In this document: piece after piece, positions 1-11,575 of the stretch
Layout: every line of letters starts with the position of its first letter
Numbering within the stretch: the first letter of the stretch is position 1
Assembly (NCBI RefSeq): GCF_900090045.1
Contig: NC_041785.1
Location: 1,961,001-2,025,000 of the forward strand
DNA from: Plasmodium malariae
Lineage: Eukaryota > Apicomplexa > Aconoidasida > Haemosporida > Plasmodiidae
Length of the DNA: 64,000 bases
Direction: 5' to 3'
Made by a program: the position numbers and the translations under genes
Notes under the pieces: model-generated
The model's database searches: none
Told to the model about the DNA's origin: nothing
The model's input: only the letters and a program-made list of their open reading frames with translations

Positions 1-3000
1 CTATATTCTTTGTTATTCGCGTTATCATCTCCATCATTGTGTTCATCAACCCCCTCAGCGTTAACTTCCTCGCTTCCCTTCTTACTTCCCTTTTTGGGTG
101 CATCGGTAGTTGAGTTGCACTCGTTGCGAGTATCACTCTGATTGTTGGTAATTCCACTATCCTCTTTATTGTTCTTATCAGTTAGTTCTTCCTCATCATG
201 ATCGTTTACGTGGGCACTAATACTCTGTTCCACACACTTGCTCATATTTCCATCATACTGAAGCAGCATGTCCTTGATAAGATCCACTAGTTGCTTGTTG
301 ATACTAGAAGCAGTGTCGTTATCTCTAACATAAGTAGTACCATTTTTATTTCCATAATTTTCTGTATATGCCCTACCATCGTACATATTCCCATTACCCA
401 AGAATATTCGGTTCATGTAAGAAGAAAAGCGATGATCATTGTTAAGAATGTAATTAATGAAACTGTCAAAACTGTCAAAACTATCGATAATGGGATTACG
501 GATGCACATACAGTCTTCATTATTTTTGTGCAAATTTTCTTTTAATAAATGCATTTTCCTATATAGAATATCTTCCCTTATATCATCTAACAACAGAACA
601 GAGAACTTTCGAATGATCTCCTGTTCGTCGTCGTGCTCAGAATATTTCCCCTGTTCGTTGCAATTGTAATTATTATACAGATTCGTTCGTTCCTTATTCA
701 TCCAGTTGGTAGCTATATGATATATCATTTTGCTATTTATTTGGTCGTCTACACATTGGTCTCCATTTCTGCGTGCACCTGCGTCTACTCCTACTTCTTC
801 GACTCCTTTACGCCCATTAGTGTAGCTGCTTACCCAATGATGTAAAAACTGGTTTAGTAAATAGTTCATGTGTTCATGATTTCCACCCATGTTAACGTTT
901 TTATATAAAGCTAATCTGTTCATTTTTTGATTCTCTATTTCGACAATTCTAAGATTATTTAACTTTAAAATTATGTTGTATAGTATATTTCCTTTTATTG
1001 CTAATGTACCTTTCCCTACTTTTATTAATACAGGACTAAATATAATGGAGTACGTGAATACATCTCTACAAAATAAAGTGTTCATGATTTTTTTTAAATA
1101 AATTAATTTAATCCTGCTTCTTCTCTTATTGATTTTTTTCACGTTCTTTATGTATGATGCTACATTAGTGAAGGCATTTGTTTTGTTCATGTTTCCCTCC
1201 TTTGGATTTATGTTCTTCGAGATGGAGATATTCAAGACAGATTCATTGTTCACTAATAACTCATCGTTTGAAGCAATTTCATCGATGTTTGGATTGTTCC
1301 CTTTCTTATTCTTCATATTCATCTTTTTCTTTTCACTCAGTAAATACGAAATATTATTTTCAGTCAGCGTGATAACAGTAGTATACTGCTTATTCTTCTC
1401 ACCATTGACATTGTCCTTCACATTGGCATCTACATTGTCCTTTACATTGGCATCTACACTGTCCTTTACATTGGCATCTACACTGTCCTTTACATTGGCA
1501 TCTACACTGTCCTTTATATTGGCATCTACATCGACATCTACATCGACATCAATATTAACATCCATGTTAACATGCACAACATCCTCATCCTCATCCTCAT
1601 TCTCATCTTTCTTTTTTCCTTTTAGCATTAAATTATTCGACGAGTGACTGCTTTTATATACTGAGTCATACTCCTCTCCATCAAAATTAGCACACACTCC
1701 AATCTTCTTACCACTGACTTGTAACAGGTTTCCAGCTGATGCATCTAAGTCCTCCCCCTGCACTATACCTTTATCATCACTATGTATGGAATATTTTATA
1801 TATGATAAAACATTTTCACTTAAGACATTGTTATGCTTATTCAAATAATCCCTGCTCTGATCTTCCACATAACGAGTATCTCTACATTTTTGATGATTCT
1901 CATCTACTTCATTTCTCAGATCCTTTTCTTTGATAATACAACCTACATGTCCTTCCTTTCTATCAGTGCTTACATCTAGACTGTTTAGTCCTTTATCAGC
2001 AAAAGTTTCATCGAAGTAGTTCTTGTTGTTCATACACGATACTTGTACATCTTCCTCCTGCTCACCTTCCTTCTCTTCATGACCACCAACTGTTTGAGCA
2101 CTTTGAACAAGTACGTAATAATCTTTTTTTTCCTCTTTTATTTCTGACGATTCTATATGACCTTCTCCCTTCTTATCACCATTTTCTGCACACATCTCTT
2201 CAAATTTTTGAGGACATCTATTCCCCTCCTGAGATGTGTAATGCTTATCCATGTTTGTGTTATTTATAATATCCCTTGGTAATTTGTTATCATTGAAAAG
2301 GGCATTTTTCGAGTAACACTTCTTGTTCTCAACAAACCGTATTACATCTGGTGCTTCCTCTGCTTCTAACTCTGCGTCCACTATTACTGCTTCTTCCGAT
2401 TCATCCTCATTATACAACTTCAACTTGAAATTATGCTCGTACTTATCCATCTTTGCACTGTCATTAATCACAGTCTCAATGCTAGTTCTCATGTAACTGG
2501 GAGCATAATATATTTTGTCTTCTTCATCATTTTCCTTATCTTTGCTCAGTATACTATTTGTATTTGCACCCGTATTCATGCTATATTCCTCTTTACCTTT
2601 GTCCTTTTTTATCTTCAAAGTTATATCATTATTATGTATATCTTTATCTTGTATTGTGTTATTATGCATAATTGAATTGTGCATTTCGCTGCTTACACAG
2701 TTTACATCGGTAGAAATAGTGTCTATCTTAATTTGCTTATGTGTGTAGTTTTCTGCAATGGCTTCATCAGTTAAGCTATGTTTTCTTTTTAAAGATCTAT
2801 TTACACATTGGTTCTTCTCACACACATTCGCACTATATGCACATTTTTGTGCTTGTTGTTCATAATATTTTCTATTTTTCATTCTCTTTCTGCTTTTCCT
2901 TTTCGTTTTCTTTTCTGTTGTCTCTGTCGCTACTTCTGCCCCTCCTTCTACTTCTGCTTCTTCATCTTCCTCTTCCGCATCAGACAGAAGATTATTCGGT

Positions 3001-5153
3001 TTCAACTCGTACCCTTGTAGCTTTTCCTTTTCTTTTATACCTTTATTTAAAAAATGCTTGTAGCACGAAACAAAATCGCTAGATGATTTCTTTTTCAATT
3101 TAGTAAAACATTTTGCATAATAAAGAATAGAATTCATATCAATGTATGAACTGTCTATCGAAATAATTTTTCTAAAATGGTAAAAATATTCCTCGTCGTT
3201 ATAAATATTACAGACCCATTCAGATGTATACTCTTTTAAATAATCAAGTATTTGGATAAAGCACATTTTAATATTACATAGTATTTGTTCTACATATTTA
3301 TCAGGATCAGAATTTATAAGACCAAACATTATTTCGTTAAGCACCTTTTTACGTAGTTTTCTCTTCGTAGTTGTGTTACTATTCCCATTTTTACTTGACT
3401 CACATGTACAATATGTGTTGGCTATATACACAAGCAATAGTGGCACAGATATATTAGCTTCCTTAGAAACCTTTCTCTTCTTTTGATTATTATTATTATG
3501 ATCATCAATAGAGTTATCCTTACTGACTTGTCCATTCGAAGTGCCATTCAAAGCGGTACTTGAGGCGCTAGTCCCACCAGTTGGTCTATTCCTAATAACA
3601 TCGTTACTAGTACTACTACTACCGATGTTGCCATTACCTGCGCTTAAAATGGACCTTTTCTTTATCTCCTCAAATAATGGTGCATTATAATTTCTTAAAT
3701 AATTGTATATTTTTATGGCTATATTTTTAAATAGGAAATCTTTTCCATCTTCAAATGGTGCACTCATTTGTGTATTCAAACATTCGCTGTTACTTTGAAA
3801 TGTTTGACTTTCGTTGTATTTACTGTTTTCTTTATGTTCTCGCTTACATTTCAATAACTCATCATCTTTTTTTTCTTCCTCATTTGTGTACTCCTCTACA
3901 TTTTTCGCATTTTGCACAATTTTATCATCACCTGGGTTTGTTATACCCGTGTCGTTATTTGTACCATTCACAGGAATGACAGAAAAAGAATTTCTGCTAC
4001 TATTATGGAAGCAATTATATCCTCTATTATTATCACCAGTAATACTGCAACTACCTTCGATGCAGTAGAGCTTCATTAAATGTTCACATAGACAGTCATA
4101 ATCTATGTGCATATCGCTTAATTGTAAGTCCTTATCCTGACATGTATAATTTTTCCTGTTCATATCATCCTTTTTTTCGATTATTTTTTCTAAATATAAC
4201 TTTATTAATTTAAAGTGATCATCATTGTTTGCATCCCACATCGCACAATTGTTTGTATTACTGATAGCACAATCGTTTGCATCCCTATTATTAAAGGTAC
4301 TGTTATTATCTACATTATTATGATTCCCATCGTAGTGAATACTTTTACTATTTTTAGAATGCTTTTCGTTGTTATACATTACACAGTTCATCATATTACA
4401 TAAATCCCCATCATTACATTTATCATTCGAGTTAAACCTATTATCATTATCTCTCTTATGCATTAAATTTATATCAGCCATATTATTTAAACACATAGAA
4501 TTTATCTTATTTACTTCATTAACATTATATGTATGTGTATTACCATCATTATTGCCGTTCAAAGCTCGTTCATTAGTTCTTATCCCTTTTTCAATCTCAT
4601 TACTATTATAAGTACAATCCCGTTCATTAATCAGTGGAGTACTTAAAAATTCGATCATCTGGTTCTTCATAAAACTACCGAAGCATGGCATTCCCGTGCT
4701 ACCATTATTACATCCATTATTACATCCATTACTACATCCATTATTACATCCATTACTACATCCATTACTACATCCATTACTACATCCATTACTACAATAG
4801 TTATTGTAACTATTTCTGGTGATGTTAATTTTGTTATTACCGCTTGTGTTACCAGTTCCGCTAACATCGGCATTACTGTTATTATTGGTTCCCTCGATAG
4901 TGCCCTCCCTCATATCTTTCTCTATATCTGCCATCCTTTTGCTGTTCCTTTCATTATTTTTGTCAATACACAGGTTGCACGTATCAGTGGCGTTCATAAT
5001 TTTATTTTCATCAATAGTTGAATTGGAATCAAATGAATCTAAATTCTTGCCTTGAAAAATATTAGACACTTTTTTTAATTCATCAATATAATTTTTACAA
5101 TTCTCTGCTTTATCATTTAATTTGCAATTTTCTAGATTTGTAATTTTGTCCAT
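1..5153 (-). CDS. Giant Asn-rich protein, N-terminal part (probable ApiAP2 orthologue by synteny)
   Basis: The minus-strand frame opens at an ATG at 5153 (in-frame TAA three codons upstream) and, wherever I spot-checked the translation, stays open to the left edge. About 1717 codons are visible and the stop lies outside the window. The protein is mostly low complexity: a Cys-containing Asn-Gly-Cys-Ser repeat (about 4695-4797), Asn-rich stretches, a Lys/Glu-rich part, and a 24-bp repeat encoding Asp-Ser-Val-Asp-Ala-Asn-Val-Lys (about 1410-1530). More ordered, Cys- and aromatic-containing blocks lie near 3050-3480 and 880-1130. I see no AP2 DNA-binding domain in the visible part. The identification as an ApiAP2 factor is inferred only from gene order and strand relative to the P. 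falciparum P12-to-AP2 block, where the AP2 gene is similarly huge. Long upstream DNA would fit a regulatory gene. Openness of the frame is well supported; function is uncertain. Confidence 0.8.
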   Translation of the reverse strand, partial: MDKITNLENCKLNDKAENCKNYIDELKKVSNIFQGKNLDSFDSNSTIDENKIMNATDTCNLCIDKNNERNSKRMADIEKDMREGTIEGTNNNSNADVSGTGNTSGNNKINITRNSYNNYCSNGCSNGCSNGCSNGCNNGCSNGCNNGCNNGSTGMPCFGSFMKNQMIEFLSTPLINERDCTYNSNEIEKGIRTNERALNGNNDGNTHTYNVNEVNKINSMCLNNMADINLMHKRDNDNRFNSNDKCNDGDLCNMMNCVMYNNEKHSKNSKSIHYDGNHNNVDNNSTFNNRDANDCAISNTNNCAMWDANNDDHFKLIKLYLEKIIEKKDDMNRKNYTCQDKDLQLSDMHIDYDCLCEHLMKLYCIEGSCSITGDNNRGYNCFHNSSRNSFSVIPVNGTNNDTGITNPGDDKIVQNAKNVEEYTNEEEKKDDELLKCKREHKENSKYNESQTFQSNSECLNTQMSAPFEDGKDFLFKNIAIKIYNYLRNYNAPLFEEIKKRSILSAGNGNIGSSSTSNDVIRNRPTGGTSASSTALNGTSNGQVSKDNSIDDHNNNNQKKRKVSKEANISVPLLLVYIANTYCTCESSKNGNSNTTTKRKLRKKVLNEIMFGLINSDPDKYVEQILCNIKMCFIQILDYLKEYTSEWVCNIYNDEEYFYHFRKIISIDSSYIDMNSILYYAKCFTKLKKKSSSDFVSCYKHFLNKGIKEKEKLQGYELKPNNLLSDAEEEDEEAEVEGGAEVATETTEKKTKRKSRKRMKNRKYYEQQAQKCAYSANVCEKNQCVNRSLKRKHSLTDEAIAENYTHKQIKIDTISTDVNCVSSEMHNSIMHNNTIQDKDIHNNDITLKIKKDKGKEEYSMNTGANTNSILSKDKENDEEDKIYYAPSYMRTSIETVINDSAKMDKYEHNFKLKLYNEDESEEAVIVDAELEAEEAPDVIRFVENKKCYSKNALFNDNKLPRDIINNTNMDKHYTSQEGNRCPQKFEEMCAENGDKKGEGHIESSEIKEEKKDYYVLVQSAQTVGGHEEKEGEQEEDVQVSCMNNKNYFDETFADKGLNSLDVSTDRKEGHVGCIIKEKDLRNEVDENHQKCRDTRYVEDQSRDYLNKHNNVLSENVLSYIKYSIHSDDKGIVQGEDLDASAGNLLQVSGKKIGVCANFDGEEYDSVYKSSHSSNNLMLKGKKKDENEDEDEDVVHVNMDVNIDVDVDVDVDANIKDSVDANVKDSVDANVKDSVDANVKDNVDANVKDNVNGEKNKQYTTVITLTENNISYLLSEKKKMNMKNKKGNNPNIDEIASNDELLVNNESVLNISISKNINPKEGNMNKTNAFTNVASYIKNVKKINKRRSRIKLIYLKKIMNTLFCRDVFTYSIIFSPVLIKVGKGTLAIKGNILYNIILKLNNLRIVEIENQKMNRLALYKNVNMGGNHEHMNYLLNQFLHHWVSSYTNGRKGVEEVGVDAGARRNGDQCVDDQINSKMIYHIATNWMNKERTNLYNNYNCNEQGKYSEHDDEQEIIRKFSVLLLDDIREDILYRKMHLLKENLHKNNEDCMCIRNPIIDSFDSFDSFINYILNNDHRFSSYMNRIFLGNGNMYDGRAYTENYGNKNGTTYVRDNDTASSINKQLVDLIKDMLLQYDGNMSKCVEQSISAHVNDHDEEELTDKNNKEDSGITNNQSDTRNECNSTTDAPKKGSKKGSEEVNAEGVDEHNDGDDNANNKEY

Positions 5154-5511
5154 TGTACGTTAAATTTTTGGTTTTTCCACTTGAATGCAAATTGATTTGT
5201 TTTTGATCGAGAAGAAGAACATACATGCAAACATATATATATATATATATATACATACGTGTATCGTTAATATATAAGCTTCCTTTTCTTTTAATTTTTT
5301 TTACAAGTTCACTCGTTTGGTCTACTTACAAATGTATCACTATGAATATTAACAAAATTTAAAAAAGTTGAAAAAAAAAAAAAAGAAAAGAAATAACTAC
5401 AAAAAAAAAATTAGGACAATTCACATCTTTCATTATATTTGAATATGTAATTTGTAAATTTTCATATTCATAAATTTAAATAATACATTAACAAAAAGTA
5501 TTGTTTTCTTA

Positions 5512-5640
5512 AAAAAACAAAAAAAGCAAAATATAAAACAAAAAAAGCAAAATATAAAACAAAAAAAGCAAAATAAAAAACAAATAAAGCAAAATAAAAA
5601 ACAAATAAAGCAAAGTAAAAAACAAAAAACAAAACAAAAT
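5512..5640. repeat. A-rich minisatellite (AAAACAAAAAAAGCAAAATA type)
   Basis: Six to seven imperfect copies of an A-rich unit of about 18-20 bp, each with a central AGCAAAATA core, lie in the upstream region of the giant gene. Confidence 0.75.
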
Positions 5641-5952
5641 TAAAAAAACCTATTCTTACTTTTTCGATAAAGCAAGTTTCCCCCTTTTCGCGTATGAAAA
5701 GTACGGATACTTACACGAACTGTTGAGAAATGGTTTCGTTGTACTTCTGCACACGCTTAGGCACATACAAGTGTGTATGCATATGTGTATGGAGATATGC
5801 ATATACCCATGTATATATAAATACCTATACGTGTGTACACACATATATGCATATATTAGAACAAACTCATGTTGTATTCTTGACTAATTCCCTCTTCGCT
5901 TCTATTAAAATACTACCGGTTTAATTTGTTTTGTGCCTTTTTTTTTTACTTA

Positions 5953-6130
5953 CAAATTTTATTATTTTATTATTTTATTATTTCATTATTTTATTATTTC
6001 ATTATTTTATTATTTTATTATTTTATTATTATATTGTTATATTGTTTTATTATTTTATTGTCTTATTGTTATATTTTTTTATTGTCTTATTATTATATTT
6101 TTTTACTGTTCTATTATTTTTTATTTTTTT
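5953..6130. repeat. TTTTATTA tandem repeat
   Basis: An imperfect T-rich repeat of TTTTATTA/TTTCATTA units about 175 bp long. It reads as Phe/Ile/Tyr-rich sequence in all three frames on the plus strand, so those ORFs are repeat artefacts. Confidence 0.8.
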
Positions 6131-6778
6131 TTCTTATACTATATCTTCCTTTATTTTCATTTCACAAAAAAAATTAAAAGAATAAAGACATTGTTTAAAA
6201 GTAATATATATAAATAATTTTTTTCTTTTTTTTTCTCTTCACGCATACATATATATAAAGACATGTTCTAAAACAAAACATGAGTTCAACAAAAAATAGC
6301 CTAAAAGAAATGTGCATACCTACGTGGTATACAAGTACATCTTAATGCAAGAAAATTATAATTAAAGCAAATTTACAAATATAATGATACGAATAAATGA
6401 TGTAAAAAAAAAAATATATTAAAAATAGAAACGTTTTAATTTAAATACTTTAAATTAAGAGAAGAAAAAAAAAAAAAAAAAAAAAAATCCTTTTACACAC
6501 AAAACAGTCATACTACATGCTTATATAAATATTAACACGAATAAACGTATATACATATATACATATGTTTTTATGACAAACAGTTTAAAAATAAAATTAT
6601 ATATGCGCACATATGCAAATACAAACATCTCTGTTTAGTAAAAAATACATAAATACTCGAATGGATTAAATAACATTACGTGCTGGAGTCATTATATAAA
6701 AAGTTAAGCAGTCGAGTGAAGTTCCGATCTACAAATAAATATGTACATATATATACACATACAAATAAATAAACTCAT

Positions 6779-6862
6779 ATATACATACATACATACATAC
6801 ATGCATACATACATACATACATATATACATACAAATATACACATACACACATACATACTCAC
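6779..6862. repeat. CATA microsatellite
   Basis: Roughly twenty tandem CATA units with a few interruptions. The pattern is typical of Plasmodium intergenic DNA. Confidence 0.8.
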
Positions 6863-7045
6863 ATGCATAATACACATTTATTTGCAAGCAAGCATGTATA
6901 TAGTTGTTGGTTCACTCGTGTACAAATAAATGCAGAAGAATATATATTTAATACAACATAATGCTAGTTTTGTCTTGACCCATGTTTGGATCTAATCTTT
7001 TTATGTCACCCGTATCCGAGCCGTATAAATATGTATATATGTACT

Positions 7046-7047
<2 letters not shown>

Positions 7048-7088
<41 letters not shown>
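7048..7088. repeat. TA microsatellite
   Basis: About 20 uninterrupted TA dinucleotides. Confidence 0.85.
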
Positions 7089-7092
<4 letters not shown>

Positions 7093-10002
7093 TTATTTAC
7101 TTTTTTTTGTGTACTTAACATGAGTAGTCTACATTTAAATATAAGTTTTTTTCAATTATTTTGCTCATTGTACCTCTATAAATATTGGTACAGGTCTTGT
7201 ACTAAATATACAAACAAACATATATATATAAATGCATGTACATAAATGCTTATTTTTCAAAGCTGTTTGACATAACATTTTAAAGCTTATTTAAAAATAC
7301 AATTTACATCTTATTTATTTATTAATAATACATAAGAATAGAATGTAATATGTATATTCAGGTAAAAAAAAATTCTGGTAAACGAAATATAAAATGTGGT
7401 TATCATATATACAAAAATAAAAGAAAAAGAACTTACAACAATTTAAAAATACACATAATATATAAACTTAAAATACTACAATTAACTCAAATCCGAAAAG
7501 AATAAGGCAACATGTACATATATACATATATGGACGTGTAAATATGCGTGATTATGTGCATGTTTATATATAATAATATAGTAAGCCCTTTTTATTTATT
7601 ATTCTTCAAAATATTCATTTATAATTAAGAAAAAAAAAAGAAAAGTATTACAAAAATATATAACTACAATTGGGAAATTATCATGGAGAGAGTGTAAATA
7701 AAAAAGGCTTAACTGGTACTTATGAAGAGATTTTTTATAAAAAATATTTCTTTTTTACACTGTTTTAATAATGAGGTGAGGGAAGAGTGAGAAAAAAAAA
7801 TCAAATATGGCTACATTCATTTATTGTATAAAAGGAAACTATCCTTTTCTTTTTTATCATAATACCTCTTATGTGTAGTTGGGAAAAAAAAAAAAAATTG
7901 GAGCATAGGGAATAACACTGTTATATGCATGCATGCAAATAAAAAAAATGTAAAAAAAGATATAATTTTTACGTGAAACACAAGAATAAGAAAAGAAAAA
8001 GATGATGAAGGTCAAATATATGTTGTATACTGCATTACTTGGTTCCTTTATTTTTACTAATAAACAGTACCAATATCAAAATATTCAAGTTCGAGAACTC
8101 AAAAAAAAAAAAAAAAAATATATATATACATATATATGCTTATATACACATAGTGTCATACACGTGTAGTAAGCTAACACATAAAATACATATGCTATAA
8201 ATATACATATGTACGTAATCATAAATTACAGTGTACCATTCTAGAGCAAATAAAAAAGTTATGTATGTTAAAATATAATGGGGAAGAATTATTATTATTT
8301 TATTTTATATCTTTTTTTTTTTTTTTTTTTTTTTTTTTATATTTGTATTTAAATAAAAAGAGTAATTTAAAATAATGTTTAACAAAAAAAAAAAAAAGAA
8401 AAAAGGAAAAAAAGAAAAAGATATAAAAAAGAAAAAATCACCTTAATAGCATAGGTCCAAAAAAACATACGTAAAATTTACATTATGAAGAAGAAAATGT
8501 ATTTAAAATTTTGAAATAAATAATTAAAATTATTAAAATTTTCTTCTGGAATGTCATATTTACTTATGCAGCATTTTAAAAAAGGAAAAAATTAAAAAAA
8601 TGTATATGGTAAATGTGTTACATAAACATGTATACATGTGGGAGTGTATAATATATATATATGCACGTATTTGTACACATTCGTGTATGCACAATTACAC
8701 ATGAACGTGTACACATACGTATTTGTATATTTTTTGCGTATCTCCGTTCTCAAAGATCAAATTAGATCAAAAAGGGAAACGTGGAAATATTTTTATAATA
8801 AAACTGAAATTTTGTTTGTAAAAAAAAAAAAAAAAAAAATGCACTAACGATGACATAAAATAATTAACGCTTTAATAATTGTTTAATAAAAATTTAAAAA
8901 AATAAAAAAAAAAGAGAAAGAGAAAATTTATTCAAAAAAATGTCATATTTTAATTGTGTAAGCAGCACGTGCAGTTAATATACATTTATATATATATATA
9001 TATGTATACGTGTGTGAACGTATTGTATACACACTTTAAAAGAATTACACACATGCACAAAAGCGGGAAAAAAAAAAAATACATATTTGTATGTACATAT
9101 ATAAATTTACTCAGTGTCGCGTGCTTATGTTGAACACTACGGTTTAAAATAATTGTGCAAGGGGAAATAAAAGCCGCTTCAAATTCATTTACATAATTAA
9201 ATATAAAGTGTGTACAAACACATGTGCAGCAAATATAAGAGAATAATTCTTTTACTGGAAAAAACAAAATAAGGAATTAAATTTACACTATATGCGTTGA
9301 TCCTTTTTAATTCGACATAAAAGCAAAGTAAAACAAAAAAAAAAAAGGAAAAAAAGTAAGCGTTTATATATATATACATATATACATACACTTGTGCAAA
9401 AAACAATTATGCACTTTTTTGTTCCTCTTTATTCTGCAATGAAATATTGCTTTTTTTTTTTTTTTTTAAAGATATACTTATGATATGGTTAAATGTAAAG
9501 AAATAAAAATACGTAGTAAAAAAACCAAAAAATAATCATTTATTCAAATGTTAAATTCTGCTACAGCACTTTATAGTATTGTTATATTAATTCGTTTGTA
9601 CTTATTCTCTCCGTGAACTATTTTACCAATGGTATACTCAAGCAACCATCAAAGAAATTTATATCACAAAAAAAAAAAAAAAAAAAAAAATTTGACAGTA
9701 TAATCATATATTCCAAAAAAATCATAAATATAATGCGAACATGTGTAATTATAATATACCCTACAGATTAAAAGAGAAATATTAAAAGGTGGAAAAACAA
9801 AAGATGAAAAACAAAAAAGGAAAAATTTCCATACGCACAAATTAACACATGATACGGTATAAATATCTTATTGTCAAAAGTGTAAATTAAATTTTGCTAT
9901 ATCAAAAGAAATTAAGTTGCACATAATGATTAAGGTTTTTAAACATTCTCTATTAAAATATGCAGCGTTTTATTTTTCAAACATAATGTAAAACATAATT
10001 TT

Positions 10003-10004
<2 letters not shown>

Positions 10005-10055
<51 letters not shown>
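10005..10055. repeat. Poly-A tract of about 51 bases
   Basis: The longest uninterrupted A homopolymer I noticed in the window. Its exact length is likely to be unreliable in any assembly. Confidence 0.85.
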
Positions 10056-10059
<4 letters not shown>

Positions 10060-11543
10060 GGTTAAATTGTTGAGATATGCAACGTTAAGAACAATTTTGT
10101 TTTCGTAATGGTATGTTATGAAATCTTACGCACTCATTTTATTTCAGAAAAAAAAGGAAAAAAATTAAACAAAATTATACAAAACTATAAAAAATAAAAG
10201 TAAAAGAAAAGTGAAGCAAATTAATATAAAGAAGATAAAATAAAATCAAATTAAATAGGCGACAACAAATAATAAACTCATATTAGTTTTATTTACATTC
10301 ATCATTTGATAATTATTTTTATGTTCTGCACTAGTTTGCTTCTTTTTATTATTCTTGCTGCGATACATTTACGTACTCATGTAGTGCGCACGCGTATGTT
10401 TGTATATGTGTGTACATATATATATATATATATTTGTATACTTGCGTACAGCGCATGCTAAATTAAGCAAGTGTAAACCCGCACTTCTCCGTACTCATAT
10501 GTGCATTCTTCATATTTTAAGAATAACTTTTCCGTGCTACATTTTTAAATGAATGATACTTGTTTTAAACAATTTTTTCGTTAAAAACTGAAGTGCACTA
10601 AATATAGTATTACTCAATAAAAAAAAAAAAAATAAATAAATAACCTCTAGTTCACATACTTTTATTATTTTATTATAATTTTTTTTTTTTTTTTTGAAAA
10701 CATTTATTTCTCTATGCATAATTATGTACAAGTCATAATTTTCCTTCTTTCATGTTTACTCTTATATGCATTAAATATGTACTCATATACATGTATACAC
10801 ATAAACACATATACATATATACAAATATATATATAAAGAAAAATTTTCAGAATGCACAGTACACAGTGTTTTTAAATTTTTTATTATGCAATTTATTAAA
10901 GCTCTATTTATATGCACTCATATTTCATGTGTTTTTATGATTAATGTATCTTAGAAAATTTTTAAATAATCTCTAAAAATTTTCTTGCAGGTACATGTTT
11001 TAAACATTTTTAAAATTATATGGCGTTGGCTATAAATTTGTACGTATAATTTTTCTCCTTGTTAACTGTATTTAATTACTGTCAATACTATGTATATATT
11101 ATTTATTTATTTTTATTTTTTTTTTTAAATATTATATAAAAGTATACACTTTTCAATATGCAAAAATTTTTCTCTGTTCGAGTAAAACTTTCAATTACAT
11201 TTCATTAGTACAGCTAATTGTTTTACCTGAACATATCAGCAAAAAAAAAAAAAAAAAAAGAGTTTTTTTTTTTTAGTTCAATAACTTTTTGCTGTCATTT
11301 TAAATAACCATCAAAGTATGTTCTTTAAATATGCGTAAACAGTAAGTACACATATGAGTATGCACAAAAGTGTTGACAAATTAGAACAGATCACAACAGA
11401 GCTTCTCATATTATTATATACACCTTACTATTTACAAAAGAAAAAACAAAAGTATATTTTATTACATAAATAACGGTTATTCGATTTTTAAATACTCAAA
11501 TTAAAATGTTCTGATAAAAAGTTATATGCACATTTTTTTTAAC

Positions 11544-11575
<32 letters not shown>

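Noticed and set aside
291..5055. Plus-strand ORFs of 60-170 codons over the left 5 kb
   Set aside because: They are antisense shadows of the long minus-strand Asn-rich frame and follow its repeats.
5926..6217. Three overlapping Phe/Ile/Tyr/Leu ORFs
   Set aside because: All three frames of a TTTTATTA repeat are open; there is no coding signal.
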